DNA of 23,481 nucleotides, from assembly GCA_002067065.1 (NCBI GenBank), contig MVPY01000100.1:1-23481 (forward strand), read 5' to 3'. Made by a program: the position numbers and the translations under genes. Positions 1 through 7,837 of this stretch are shown piece by piece. The first letter of the stretch is position 1, and the number at the start of each line of letters is the position of its first letter. Source of the stretch: Methanobacterium sp. PtaB.Bin024. Lineage in GTDB: Archaea; Methanobacteriota; Methanobacteria; Methanobacteriales; Methanobacteriaceae. The notes beneath the pieces are model-generated. The model was not told where the DNA came from. It did no database searches and saw only the letters and a program-made list of their open reading frames with translations.

Positions 1-125
1 GATTCTAAACCGAAATTTAAGTAGATAATAAGTAGCTAATACGATATAAGTAAAAGAAGAACCCAAAGAAGAACCAAAACCCGAAGAACTCTCATATATT
101 AAGATAAAAACAAAAAGATGCATGA

Positions 126-857
126 TTATTTTTCAGTGTAATTCATTATCATATGACGTATCAATTCTTCAACATCCCTAACAAATTTATCATGATCAAT
201 ACCCCGACTTTCCAGGATTTTTTCATGATCAGGAGGAATGTCTGACATTCTCTTAGCTATGGATGAAAGTAAAACAGCCGCTTCAACTGGATCCACATCA
301 GAACGAATAGTTCCATCATTTATACCTACTTGAATGGAATTGCACATAATTGTAAACCGTTCTGACCTCAGTTCCATTATTTCTTTTAGATACTGATTAG
401 TAGCATCCTCTTCATTTGGGGTTTTATGAGTGATAGAATCTCCCTTAATCTTACCAATAGTTTCGTTTATATGTTTATTATCAATTATTTTCTTTATATC
501 GAACCTTCCAGACTGGAAATATTTATACATCCTTATATAATTTCGGTAATTTTTTGTAAAATCATAATAAGCCTTTCTGAACGCAAAAACTTTGTCAATC
601 CCAGATTCTGCCTTTTCAACTTCTTCTTTAATGGTCGAGTTCAGGATCAATGTACCGCGCAGAACGATGACAAAGTAAAGTTCTTCCTTGTTATCAAAGT
701 AAAGGTAAAGGGTTGCTTTGCTCAGTTCAACCTCATTGGCGATGTCATTCATGGAAACATCATCATAACCCTTGGCAAAGAATAATTTTTCAGCGGCATT
801 AATAATATCATTCCGCCTCTGTTCTTTTTCTCTTTCCCTTCGATCTTTAATTGACAT
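126..857 (-). CDS. TetR/AcrR-family transcriptional regulator
   Basis: The 243-residue protein has a basic N-terminus and a TetR-type helix-turn-helix at about residues 16-62, including the segments AAEKLFFAKGY and SKATLYLYFDNKEEL. These match the family signature in which helix 3 recognises DNA and a Tyr-Phe pair follows it. The C-terminal two thirds are helical and variable, as expected for the ligand-binding and dimerisation domain, and do not show the ligand. Length is slightly above the usual 190-220. The ATG at 857 is preceded by AGAGGT at a suitable distance. A palindrome at 871-897 lies directly upstream, so self-repression is likely. Which other genes it controls is unknown; no clear efflux pump is adjacent. 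The family call is secure, the regulon is not. Confidence 0.93.
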   Translation of the reverse strand: MSIKDRREREKEQRRNDIINAAEKLFFAKGYDDVSMNDIANEVELSKATLYLYFDNKEELYFVIVLRGTLILNSTIKEEVEKAESGIDKVFAFRKAYYDFTKNYRNYIRMYKYFQSGRFDIKKIIDNKHINETIGKIKGDSITHKTPNEEDATNQYLKEIMELRSERFTIMCNSIQVGINDGTIRSDVDPVEAAVLLSSIAKRMSDIPPDHEKILESRGIDHDKFVRDVEELIRHMIMNYTEK

Positions 858-870
858 AATCTGACCTCTG

Positions 871-897
871 ACTGGTGGTTAACATGTAACCTACAGT
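871..897. promoter_or_regulatory. Interrupted palindrome, probable operator of the TetR-type regulator
   Basis: The sequence contains GGTTA-ACATG-TAACC (877-891), flanked by a second matching pair, ACTG (871-874) and CAGT (894-897), giving a 27-bp dyad with two mismatched positions per side. It starts 13 bp upstream of the tetR ATG. An AT-rich TATA-like stretch on the minus strand (about 910-922) would place the transcription start on or next to the dyad. Size, symmetry and position fit a TetR-family autoregulatory site. The binding itself is inferred. Confidence 0.6.
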
Positions 898-994
898 TAT
901 CATCGTACCATGGTTTATTATTTGTGGAATTTTAATAACAAGTATAATTCTTATTAGATACATTATACAAGATATTTCATAAAAAGGGAATTGG

Positions 995-1031
995 AAAAAA
1001 AACTTAAAATTCAAATAAGGTCTTTAAAAAA
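995..1031 (-). terminator. Oligo-U terminator after the BofA-like gene
   Basis: Read on the minus strand, two T-rich runs follow the stop codon of the BofA-like gene: one of six at about 1026-1031 and one of eight at 995-1002. Archaeal RNA polymerase terminates at oligo-U tracts with or without a hairpin. I see no strong stem here. Confidence 0.45.
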
Positions 1032-1046
1032 TTCAATTTTCAGGTA

Positions 1047-1307
1047 TTAATAGAAACCCAGTGCTTTAGCCAGAATAAGCACAGCTACCCCAATTATTCC
1101 TCCGAAACCAGCTACCAACATAGTTAAAATGTTGATGGGGATCTTGAAAAAGGGTAGCACATTCCAAATAAAAAGGAGTATCCATCCTAGTATCATGTGT
1201 ACCAGGATGCTCAGGGCAATTTTTCCAAGTTTTACCAGTAATCCAACTCCTACCACTGCTAAAACCAGCAGGATGATAACGATGACCACCATGGTCAAGA
1301 TTTCCAT
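1047..1307 (-). CDS. BofA-like small integral membrane protein
   Basis: This 86-residue protein is almost entirely hydrophobic, with about three membrane segments. The C-terminal half (LPFFKIPINILTMLVAGFGG, then a Gly/Val/Leu-rich end) resembles the pro-sigmaK processing inhibitor BofA family, which is common in methanogens although they have no sigma K. Its role in archaea is unknown; it may modulate a membrane protease. The ATG at 1307 follows AGGAG at about 8 nt. It lies 63 bp downstream of argG on the same strand and could be read through from it. Oligo-A runs on the plus strand at 995-1002 and about 1026-1031 give oligo-U in its transcript just after the stop. Confidence 0.75.
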   Translation of the reverse strand: MEILTMVVIVIILLVLAVVGVGLLVKLGKIALSILVHMILGWILLFIWNVLPFFKIPINILTMLVAGFGGIIGVAVLILAKALGFY

Positions 1308-1370
1308 ACTTTACTCCTATCAACCGGCATTTGCCCTTTGACTTAATAATTTTAGTAAGATACTATCCTG

Positions 1371-2555
<1,185 letters not shown>

Positions 2556-2633
2556 ATCTCTCCTTAAGTCTTCTTCCTTCTTTGATGTTATTTAGAGTGA
2601 AAATAAATACTGATAAAGTTATGATGCCAAGTG

Positions 2634-2642
2634 TATAAAAAA
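2634..2642 (-). promoter_or_regulatory. TATA-like element upstream of argG, or oligo-U stop of the preceding gene
   Basis: On the minus strand this reads GTTTTTTATAC. As a TATA box it would give a start near 2608 and a leader of about 50 nt for argG. The run of six T also lies just after the histidine-rich membrane protein gene and could be its terminator. I cannot decide between these. Confidence 0.3.
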
Positions 2643-2707
2643 CTTTACAGATATTGTAATCGATTTTAAAAAGCCCATGTACTCCTGTAAACAATGATAT
2701 ATTTTCT

Positions 2708-3292
2708 TTAGCCGGTGAATACCTTTTTCAATGGTTTCCAGTATAGATGGAAATGAATTATGGTGCTAACCGCCATTATAATTGCAAATTCTGCGTGCCA
2801 GAAATCAATGGTTAAATTCCAGGAAGACCCTATGCCATAGTTAACGATTATTATCATGATTAAGCCGGTTAATCCGGTCAGAATGAAACTGGCAATGAGT
2901 ACGTAGTTCCATATTTTATAAAAAATTTTCTTCTTCAGCATGTTCTCTAAATAAAGTAGATAAGTGACCAAATAGATGATGGTGGTGGAAACAGCCACTG
3001 GAATTAGATAGTAGTTTTCACTGGGAACAGAATTATCTTTTTGAATATCAGAAGAGCTATTATTAGAATTATTATTTTCATTGCTGTTATTGTTTAGATT
3101 TTGAGTATTATTGGTTGATGCTGAAGTGGGGGATTGGGAGTGATCGCAGATACTATCATGGTTAGTATCTGTGTAACGTGGGCATTGGCCGGGGAAAGGG
3201 TCATTTAAGAGGCCATAAGGGCAGTCATTCCAGGCATAAACTGCAACTGGGGTTAAAAGGATAATTAAAAGGACTACATATATTTTTTTCAA
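2708..3292 (-). CDS. Secreted-domain plus four-helix-type membrane protein with paired histidines (DUF4405-like)
   Basis: This 194-residue protein has three parts. Residues 1-20 are a signal peptide or first helix ending VAVYA. Residues 21-52 hold WNDCPYG, PGQCPRY and TDTNHDSICDHSQ: three cysteines and a DxNxDxxxD loop resembling a calcium-binding loop. Residues 55-90 are an Asn/Ser-rich linker. The rest is about three membrane helices ending WHAEF...HFHLYWK, with His166, His180 and His182. The 125-residue neighbour has the same histidine spacing, so they are paralogs. The start is TTG at 3292, overlapping the neighbour's TGA and preceded by GGGAGGAAGG. The histidines could bind heme or metal, as in DUF4405/cytochrome-b-like proteins. 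Function is unknown. Confidence 0.75.
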   Translation of the reverse strand: MKKIYVVLLIILLTPVAVYAWNDCPYGLLNDPFPGQCPRYTDTNHDSICDHSQSPTSASTNNTQNLNNNSNENNNSNNSSSDIQKDNSVPSENYYLIPVAVSTTIIYLVTYLLYLENMLKKKIFYKIWNYVLIASFILTGLTGLIMIIIVNYGIGSSWNLTIDFWHAEFAIIMAVSTIIHFHLYWKPLKKVFTG

Positions 3293-3666
3293 TTTACCTT
3301 CCTCCCTTTATTTCCAGCACTCTTTTTGTTGGATGGTTCCTTTTTACTGGATGATTCCTTGGGATCCTGTTTCTGCGGGTATTTCCAGTAGGAATGTATG
3401 TGGAATATTGCGATCCAGAACATGGCTATTCCGAATTCTATATGCCAGTATAATAGAGTTTGACTAATGGGAAGTGCTATACCATATTCAACAAGACTTA
3501 TCAGGGTTAACCCAGCACCTGCAGATACTAAAAATGTAATAAGAATCAGTATGTTCCATAAACGGATGTGAAGAGACCTTTTAATATGATTCTTACGGTA
3601 CAGGATGTAACTGGCACAATAAGTCAGTATTAAGGGGATGGATATGGTTATCAAGTCGTAAGTCAT
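3289..3666 (-). CDS. Small membrane protein with paired histidines, paralog of the next gene
   Basis: This 125-residue protein has about three hydrophobic helices (residues 5-23, 36-60, 68-92) and a Lys/Ser-rich cytoplasmic tail (about 96-125). The last helix reads YWHIEFGIAMFWIAIFHIHS followed by YWKYPQK, placing His75, His89 and His91 at exactly the spacing of the downstream paralog (14 and 2 residues). This is consistent with a DUF4405/cytochrome-b-like metal or heme site. The stop overlaps the TTG start of the paralog, so the two are translationally coupled and probably form one complex. The ATG at 3666 has only a weak AGGA upstream. The frame stays open for about 35 codons before the ATG without an ATG, GTG or TTG start. 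Confidence 0.75.
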   Translation of the reverse strand: MTYDLITISIPLILTYCASYILYRKNHIKRSLHIRLWNILILITFLVSAGAGLTLISLVEYGIALPISQTLLYWHIEFGIAMFWIAIFHIHSYWKYPQKQDPKESSSKKEPSNKKSAGNKGRKVN

Positions 3667-3780
3667 AATAATCCTGAAATGATTTTTTTCCTTAGGGGAG
3701 TCTTCATTAAGACCTTTATATTTCCAGTATCTTTTATATTTCCAGTAAAGTTCTTCACTTAGGATTAATTTAATATATTC
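3667..3780 (-). pseudogene. Probable remnant tail of a third histidine-membrane paralog
   Basis: Read in frame with the gene that follows, this stretch encodes EELYWKYKRYWKYKGLNE followed by DSPKEKNHF, with no start codon. The paralogs end their last helix with HSYWKYPQKQDPKE and HLYWKPLKK, so YWKYK plus a charged tail looks like the C-terminal end of a decayed copy. The YWKYK-R unit is itself a tandem 18-bp duplication (3715-3732 and 3733-3750). Decay of a third copy is an inference; the match is short. Confidence 0.4.
3715..3750. repeat. Tandem 18-bp direct repeat
   Basis: The 15-mer TTTATATTTCCAGTA occurs at 3715-3729 and again at 3733-3747, a tandem repeat of period 18. On the minus strand each copy reads YWKYK in the frame of the downstream gene. 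It lies in the divergent spacer between the histidine-membrane proteins and the nitroreductase. Confidence 0.8.
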
Positions 3781-3845
3781 AATGGTCTATTAAAGTTTTT
3801 TAAAAGGAAATTATACTTGATCATTAAGGTAATATCATTGATTGA

Positions 3846-3878
3846 TTTATAGGATCAGCGAATTATTATATGATCATA
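3846..3878 (+). promoter_or_regulatory. Promoter and palindrome upstream of the SagB-type nitroreductase
   Basis: A TATA-like TTTATAGG lies at about 3846-3853. About 25 bp downstream of it is a perfect 10-bp palindrome, TATGATCATA (3869-3878), close to the expected transcription start, and a GGGGTG ribosome site follows before the ATG at 3892. A dyad over the start point could be a repressor site. This assignment is an inference from spacing. Confidence 0.4.
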
Positions 3879-3891
3879 AGGGGTGTAATTG

Positions 3892-4629
3892 ATGCAACCA
3901 AAGAGTAAAGTTGTTCTCATAGCAATAATCCTGCTTTCTATCTTTTTAGCAGCATATATTGTTTATTCAGTCTTTATGCAGCCAGTTGAGGTTGAATACC
4001 AATCTAGGGAGATTCTACTAACAGTTGATCTTCCTCAGGCAGAGATTTCAAGTAACATGTCTGTGGATGAGGCTATTCAAAATAGACGTTCAGTTCGAAG
4101 TTTCAGTACAACTTCCCTTACCTTACAAGATGTTTCGCAACTTTTATGGGCTGCTCAGGGCATAACCGATTCAGAAAGAAATTTCAGGGCCACTCCTTCT
4201 GCAGGACATGTTTTCCCTATGGAGGTCTATCTGGTTGCAGGTAATGGCAGTGTTCAGGGACTTGAAGCCGGAATATACCATTACAATCCTTTCAACAATA
4301 CCCTGGAAAAAATTGTGGATGGGGATCAAAGATACAATCTTTCACAGGCTGCACACCAACAGGAATGGGTTTATGAGGCCCCTATTAGTCTGGTGATAAC
4401 GGGTGACTATCAGAAGATGGAAGACAAATATCCTGAAGGAAATATCAGTACAAGATTCGTGGATATGGAAGCAGGGCATATTGGGGAGAACATATATTTA
4501 GAAGCAGTTTCTCGTGGTCTGGGAACAGTGGCCATAGGTTCCTTCTATGATAATCAGATGATAAACCTTTTGAAGTTACCATCCAATGAAACTCCTCTAT
4601 ACATATATCCTGTGGGTTACAAAGCATAA
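3892..4629 (+). CDS. Membrane-anchored SagB-type nitroreductase family protein
   Basis: This 245-residue protein begins with a single hydrophobic anchor (residues about 7-27), so the catalytic domain is probably outside the membrane or tethered to it. The domain fits the SagB/ThcOx branch of the FMN-dependent nitroreductase fold: RRSVRSF (65-71, phosphate contact), SAGHVFPMEVYLV, a glycine-rich GIYHYNP segment, and DMEAGHIGENIYLEAVSRGLGTV near the end. SagB homologs oxidise azolines in peptide natural products, but stand-alone archaeal members have unknown substrates; no cyclodehydratase or precursor peptide is nearby. ATG at 3892 is chosen over TTG at 3889 because GGGGTG sits about 6 nt upstream. 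Confidence 0.85.
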   Translation: MQPKSKVVLIAIILLSIFLAAYIVYSVFMQPVEVEYQSREILLTVDLPQAEISSNMSVDEAIQNRRSVRSFSTTSLTLQDVSQLLWAAQGITDSERNFRATPSAGHVFPMEVYLVAGNGSVQGLEAGIYHYNPFNNTLEKIVDGDQRYNLSQAAHQQEWVYEAPISLVITGDYQKMEDKYPEGNISTRFVDMEAGHIGENIYLEAVSRGLGTVAIGSFYDNQMINLLKLPSNETPLYIYPVGYKA

Positions 4630-4665
4630 TAATAAGATACATCAAGAAAAGAGCCATAATATTTA

Positions 4666-4673
4666 TTTATATC
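4666..4673 (+). promoter_or_regulatory. TATA box upstream of the DUF2119-type hydrolase
   Basis: TTTATATC in the 178-bp spacer fits the archaeal TATA consensus and would start a transcript near 4697, leaving a leader of about 110 nt. A short dyad, TGAATAATAATTCA, lies within that leader at 4733-4746. The assignment rests on consensus and position only. Confidence 0.35.
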
Positions 4674-4807
4674 AATAATTATACCATATCTGATTAAACC
4701 AGTCACATAGATAATTTCAGCGGTTCATTTGATGAATAATAATTCAATTGATAAATAATTAACAAAAGGATGGATAAGAAATTAATGCTCATAATAATGG
4801 TGAAGCT

Positions 4808-5524
4808 ATGCAAGATGAGATTTTAATCATCTCTCATGATACTGGGGGTGATATTGCTTTAAATCAAGATTTAATGGAAGAGTTAATTCATGGAGGCAGG
4901 GGTAATAAGATAATTGAGATGGCAAAAGAGGGAACTCCTCTTTTAAAGATGGGATCAGGGTCTCCACGTATTTTACTATGTGCAGGTATACATGGGAATG
5001 AACTACCTCCTCAATTAGCTTTTTTCAAACTTTTAAATTATCTTGAAGGTAAAAATCTTCAAGGAACTGTATTTATGGTGCCTATTGCCATCCCTCACGC
5101 CACAATGAAAAATTCACGGAGATTTCAGGGATTTGATATGAACAGGAAAACATTTAAAGATGGATATATTTCCAATACCATTTTAAAAGCTGCCAAAAAG
5201 CTACGAATTGAAGCTGCAGCGGATTTTCACTCCACCCAACCCCAAAGTAATCCTGGAATTGAAAGTGTTTTTTGTTCTAAAAAGCCATGTTATGAAAGTT
5301 TTAATATAGCCAAACACATAACCAGTCAAACTTCTTCCAAAATCATAGCACAGAAAAAGGCAGGTGCCTTGTATGGTGGTGCACTGGAAGATGAGTTAAA
5401 CATCAACGGAATCCCAGCAGTGACTTGCGAAGTAGTTTCAAGAAATGGTAGAGTGGATTCAGGAAGTGTTGAAAGGTCTTTCATTCAGATGAAATCATTC
5501 TTGGATTATTTTAAAGTTATTTAA
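4808..5524 (+). CDS. DUF2119 protein, AstE/AspA-like zinc hydrolase (M14 fold)
   Basis: The 238-residue protein has the pattern of zinc carboxypeptidase-like deacylases (succinylglutamate desuccinylase/aspartoacylase group). GIHGNE supplies His62 and Glu65 as zinc ligands, DFHST supplies His141 as the third, DMNRK (110-114) resembles the substrate-binding Asn-Arg, and CEV near residues 207-209 gives a candidate catalytic Glu208. Archaeal members of this kind are grouped as DUF2119. A hydrolytic function on an acyl-amide or peptide bond is likely, but the substrate is unknown. It is soluble, with no signal peptide. The ATG at 4808 follows GGTGA closely. A 20-bp repeat array begins at its stop codon. 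Confidence 0.8.
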   Translation: MQDEILIISHDTGGDIALNQDLMEELIHGGRGNKIIEMAKEGTPLLKMGSGSPRILLCAGIHGNELPPQLAFFKLLNYLEGKNLQGTVFMVPIAIPHATMKNSRRFQGFDMNRKTFKDGYISNTILKAAKKLRIEAAADFHSTQPQSNPGIESVFCSKKPCYESFNIAKHITSQTSSKIIAQKKAGALYGGALEDELNINGIPAVTCEVVSRNGRVDSGSVERSFIQMKSFLDYFKVI

Positions 5525-5640
5525 GTTAATTATTAGTTAACCTTAAATTTATTAGGTTAAATTAGTTAATTATTAGTTAATCTTAAAGTTATTAGGTTAA
5601 TATTAAGCTAATTAGGTTAATCTTAAAATTATTAAGTTTA
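5521..5640. repeat. Six imperfect 20-bp tandem repeats
   Basis: Cutting 5521-5640 every 20 bases gives six units that align without gaps, close to the consensus TCTTAAAGTTATTAGGTTAA. Units 1-2 and 3-4 also match as a 40-bp repeat. ATTAGGTTAA is exact at 5551, 5591 and 5611, and ATTAGTTAA occurs in units 1 and 3. TTAA or TTA steps recur about every 10 bp, near helical phase. The array starts at the stop codon of the DUF2119 gene and ends about 50 bp before the next ATG. Confidence 0.88.
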
Positions 5641-5692
5641 GTTTAATTCATTGTTTCGTTAGTAGATGAATAATTAATTAGAAACTGATAAC

Positions 5693-6406
5693 ATGTCTTC
5701 TTACAAAAAACATATTTTATTTGCACTTATAATGGTTTTTCCATTCTTTCCAGATGTTTATTATTTGTCTCTGGCTGTTATTGGTGCTTCAGTAGTGGAT
5801 CTGGATACTAGTTTCCGTTACAGAAACCTGCTTATAATGGCTCTGTGTGGAGGAGTTTTGGCCATAATATTGCAGTTTTTAGAAATAACGCCATTCCCAG
5901 GAATATTGCTTATTAGTATTGCATTTTTCTTTTTTTTAGCTCAACACAGAGGATTTGTCCATTCGATCCCAGGAGTATGTTTAACCAGTTTTTGTCTTGC
6001 TGTCTTTGCTTTGAGTTTCCAGGCATTGTTGTTAACTTTCAAAATAGATTATCGTGTTGCAATTTATCTGACATCCATTATTATGGGGGTCATGATCCTC
6101 AACAGGGGATTGCTGATTTTATATATTTTACTTGTTTCATTGGGAATATTTTTAACTCCTGAAACCAATTTCAACTTTTTATACATTTATACAGCGTTAT
6201 TTGTTGGTTCTTTGAGTCATCTGATTCTTGATCTCTTCTCAGGATCCGGTGTTAAACTCTTCGACCCATTATGGAAGCATAAATATGGAAAAATCGCTGG
6301 TTTATTTCTTTTAACATTGTGGGCGATTTTTGTAGTGATCTTCAATTTTTTCCCGGAAATTAATTTGTATCTGCCTTTGGATCAGTTTTTTAACCAAATA
6401 TATTGA
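5693..6406 (+). CDS. DUF457/YdjM-like membrane-bound metal-dependent hydrolase family protein
   Basis: The 237-residue protein has about seven membrane helices. It matches the family described as LexA-binding, inner-membrane-bound hydrolases by an early acidic pair VDLD (35-38), the HRGFVHS motif (85-91), and the late segment GSLSHLILDLFSGSGVKLFDPLWK. Those His and Asp residues are thought to bind a metal at the membrane surface. Enzymatic activity has not been established for most members. The start has no strong ribosome site, and the 20-bp repeat array occupies most of the upstream spacer. It is on the same strand as the DUF2119 gene, but the 168-bp gap argues against tight coupling. Confidence 0.75.
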   Translation: MSSYKKHILFALIMVFPFFPDVYYLSLAVIGASVVDLDTSFRYRNLLIMALCGGVLAIILQFLEITPFPGILLISIAFFFFLAQHRGFVHSIPGVCLTSFCLAVFALSFQALLLTFKIDYRVAIYLTSIIMGVMILNRGLLILYILLVSLGIFLTPETNFNFLYIYTALFVGSLSHLILDLFSGSGVKLFDPLWKHKYGKIAGLFLLTLWAIFVVIFNFFPEINLYLPLDQFFNQIY

Positions 6407-6763
6407 ATTTTTATATGGTAATGGAGAAATTGATCTTTAAAATGGCATTACATTATTTATCTAATTTTTAAAGTTGTGGCAGGGTCTATAATCATACTAT
6501 TTTCTATGAATATATCAAATGTACTGATTTTTGAGTGAATTTGATTTATTTATATAGGATTTGTATGGAAAAATATAAGAAAAATATAATTTAGTTATAT
6601 TTATATATCATGTTTTATAATGATGAATTGTAATTTATCATATCAGGATATGGTCAAGATGAATCCCGTAATACAAATAGAAGATATTAATGGGGTTGTT
6701 ATCATCTAGCCATGTTAACTGTTGATGATGTATCAATATTAAAGATTAAGGGGCTAATTTACC
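6407..6763 (+). promoter_or_regulatory. Spacer and leader region in front of the ehb operon
   Basis: This 357-bp gene-free stretch holds two consensus TATA boxes, TTTATATA at 6549-6556 and at 6600-6607. The second would start transcription near 6630 and give a leader of about 130 nt. Just downstream is a near-perfect dyad, CATATC-AG-GATATG (6639-6652). A short reading frame, MNPVIQIEDINGVVII, spans 6659-6709. A second dyad, TTGAT-N5-ATCAA, lies at 6722-6736. A GGGG ribosome site precedes the ehbA ATG. The TATA boxes are well supported by consensus; operator and leader-peptide roles are inferences. Confidence 0.55.
6639..6652. promoter_or_regulatory. Inverted repeat CATATC-AG-GATATG, candidate ehb operator
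   Basis: Two perfectly matching 6-bp arms are separated by 2 bp. The dyad starts about 9 bp downstream of the transcription start predicted from the TATA box at 6600-6607, where a bound repressor would block the ehb transcript. No regulator in the window is obviously linked to it. Confidence 0.4.
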
Positions 6764-7075
6764 ATGTTTATAACCAGAATATTCTACGGAATTGCCTATT
6801 TCATTGTATTAATATGGGAAATACTCAAGGCCACTGTTGACGTTGCAATTAGAACAGTAAATGGCAAGGTTGATCCTGTGGTGGTGGAAATTCCCACAGT
6901 CCTTAAAAGACCAGTTTCCCAGACCATTCTTGCCAACAGCATAACTCTCACTCCTGGCACTCTCTCCATAGACCTTGACTCAGAAAAACAGGTTTTAAGG
7001 GTTGCAACGATTACTCCACGTTCTAACGAGGAAGTCATACCATTTGAACCATACATAAAAGGGATGTTAGAATGA
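6764..7075 (+). CDS. ehbA: Energy-converting hydrogenase B subunit A (MrpE-like)
   Basis: The 103-residue protein has one or two N-terminal membrane helices and a small soluble domain. TILANSITLTPGTLSIDLD (residues about 54-72) is the hallmark of MrpE/MnhE subunits of multi-subunit cation/proton antiporters. In Ehb it belongs to the membrane ion-translocating part. It is the first gene of the cluster, and its last codons overlap the ehbB start (ATGA). The ATG at 6764 is preceded by GGGG about 11 nt upstream. Identification rests on family resemblance and on position at the head of a complete ehb order. Confidence 0.9.
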   Translation: MFITRIFYGIAYFIVLIWEILKATVDVAIRTVNGKVDPVVVEIPTVLKRPVSQTILANSITLTPGTLSIDLDSEKQVLRVATITPRSNEEVIPFEPYIKGMLE

Positions 7076-7341
7076 ACCTGTTTGTATTCTCTGAATATGT
7101 TTTAATGGCGGCACTGGCCATATTCGCAGTGGCCACCATTCGAATTGTCACCCGCAGGACAATAGCTATGGGATTAGTGGGACTATCTGGATTCACAATT
7201 GCCGTGGCCACCTTCCTAATCCTGTTACAGAACCTTTACGGTATTGCTTATTGTCGTGATATAGCTTTAGCATTGTTAATCATGGATATGGTGGGAACCA
7301 TTGCATTCGCCCGAGTTTTAAGGGGGTATAACAGTGGATGA
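7072..7341 (+). CDS. ehbB: Energy-converting hydrogenase B subunit B (MrpF-like)
   Basis: This 89-residue protein has three membrane helices and a central RIVTRRTIAMGLVGLSG loop. It ends with a hydrophobic segment, DIALALLIMDMVGTIAFARV, that resembles MrpF/MnhF. It overlaps ehbA by 4 bp and ehbC by 8 bp, so translation of the three is coupled. As part of the antiporter-like module it is expected to contribute to ion passage that drives ferredoxin reduction. Confidence 0.88.
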   Translation: MNLFVFSEYVLMAALAIFAVATIRIVTRRTIAMGLVGLSGFTIAVATFLILLQNLYGIAYCRDIALALLIMDMVGTIAFARVLRGYNSG

Positions 7342-7606
7342 TATAATTACCATAATAAAATCAGCCATACTCCTGATATCAGCAGTTTTTGTTATACTGG
7401 CAGCTATTGGGATTATAAGATACAAAGATGACATGGAAAGGGTTTTATACGCCCGTATACATATTTTAGGCATTTTAGACGTCGTTTGTATGATTTCATT
7501 ACTGGTACTGGGAGAACCGTTACTGGCAGGAGTTTATTTCATATTAACGCCCTTCGCAGCCCATGCTATAGCAAATGCCCACTATTACGGGGAGGATAAA
7601 ATATGA
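7334..7606 (+). CDS. ehbC: Energy-converting hydrogenase B subunit C (MrpG-like)
   Basis: The 90-residue protein has three helices and the MrpG/MnhG pattern: a first helix, then GIIRYKDDMERVLYARIH, then two helices, the second in LAGVYFILTPFAAHAIANA. The start is GTG at 7334 inside the end of ehbB, with AGGGGGT upstream; no ATG is available in frame nearby. Its own TGA overlaps the ATG of ehbD. The A-B-C order reproduces the E-F-G order of Mrp antiporter operons, showing that an antiporter module was taken into the hydrogenase. Confidence 0.88.
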   Translation: MDDIITIIKSAILLISAVFVILAAIGIIRYKDDMERVLYARIHILGILDVVCMISLLVLGEPLLAGVYFILTPFAAHAIANAHYYGEDKI

Positions 7607-7836
7607 TTGAATATTTATTCATGCTAACCGCAATTTTAGGAGCAGTTTTAGCTTTAATGCAGAGGGATCTGCTGAAATCTGCTATACTAACTGGTATCAC
7701 CGGAGCTTCCATTGCTATTTTATACCAGTATCTTCTGGCCCCGGATGTGGCACTTACCCAGGCCATTGTGGGAGCAGCCATCATCCCGGTGTTCTTTGCA
7801 CTGGCAGTTTACAAAACACGCAGGATGGAGGAATAA
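7603..7836 (+). CDS. ehbD: Energy-converting hydrogenase B subunit D (MbhD/MrpA C-terminal-like)
   Basis: This 77-residue protein has two or three membrane helices. The segment LLAPDVALTQAIVGAAIIPVFFALAV is typical of the MbhD/DUF4040 domain, which forms the C-terminal part of MrpA in antiporters. A strong GGGGAGG precedes the ATG at 7603, which overlaps ehbC. It is separated from ehbE by a single base. Confidence 0.9.
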   Translation: MIEYLFMLTAILGAVLALMQRDLLKSAILTGITGASIAILYQYLLAPDVALTQAIVGAAIIPVFFALAVYKTRRMEE

Positions 7837-7837
7837 G

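Noticed and set aside
56..89. Three GAAGAAC(C) repeats near the left edge, readable as a Lys-Glu-Glu-Pro stretch
   Set aside because: A stop codon lies just upstream in that frame and no start is present; too short to call a gene or an array.
5521..5640. CRISPR array
   Set aside because: The units are contiguous with no spacers and are imperfect; no cas genes are nearby.
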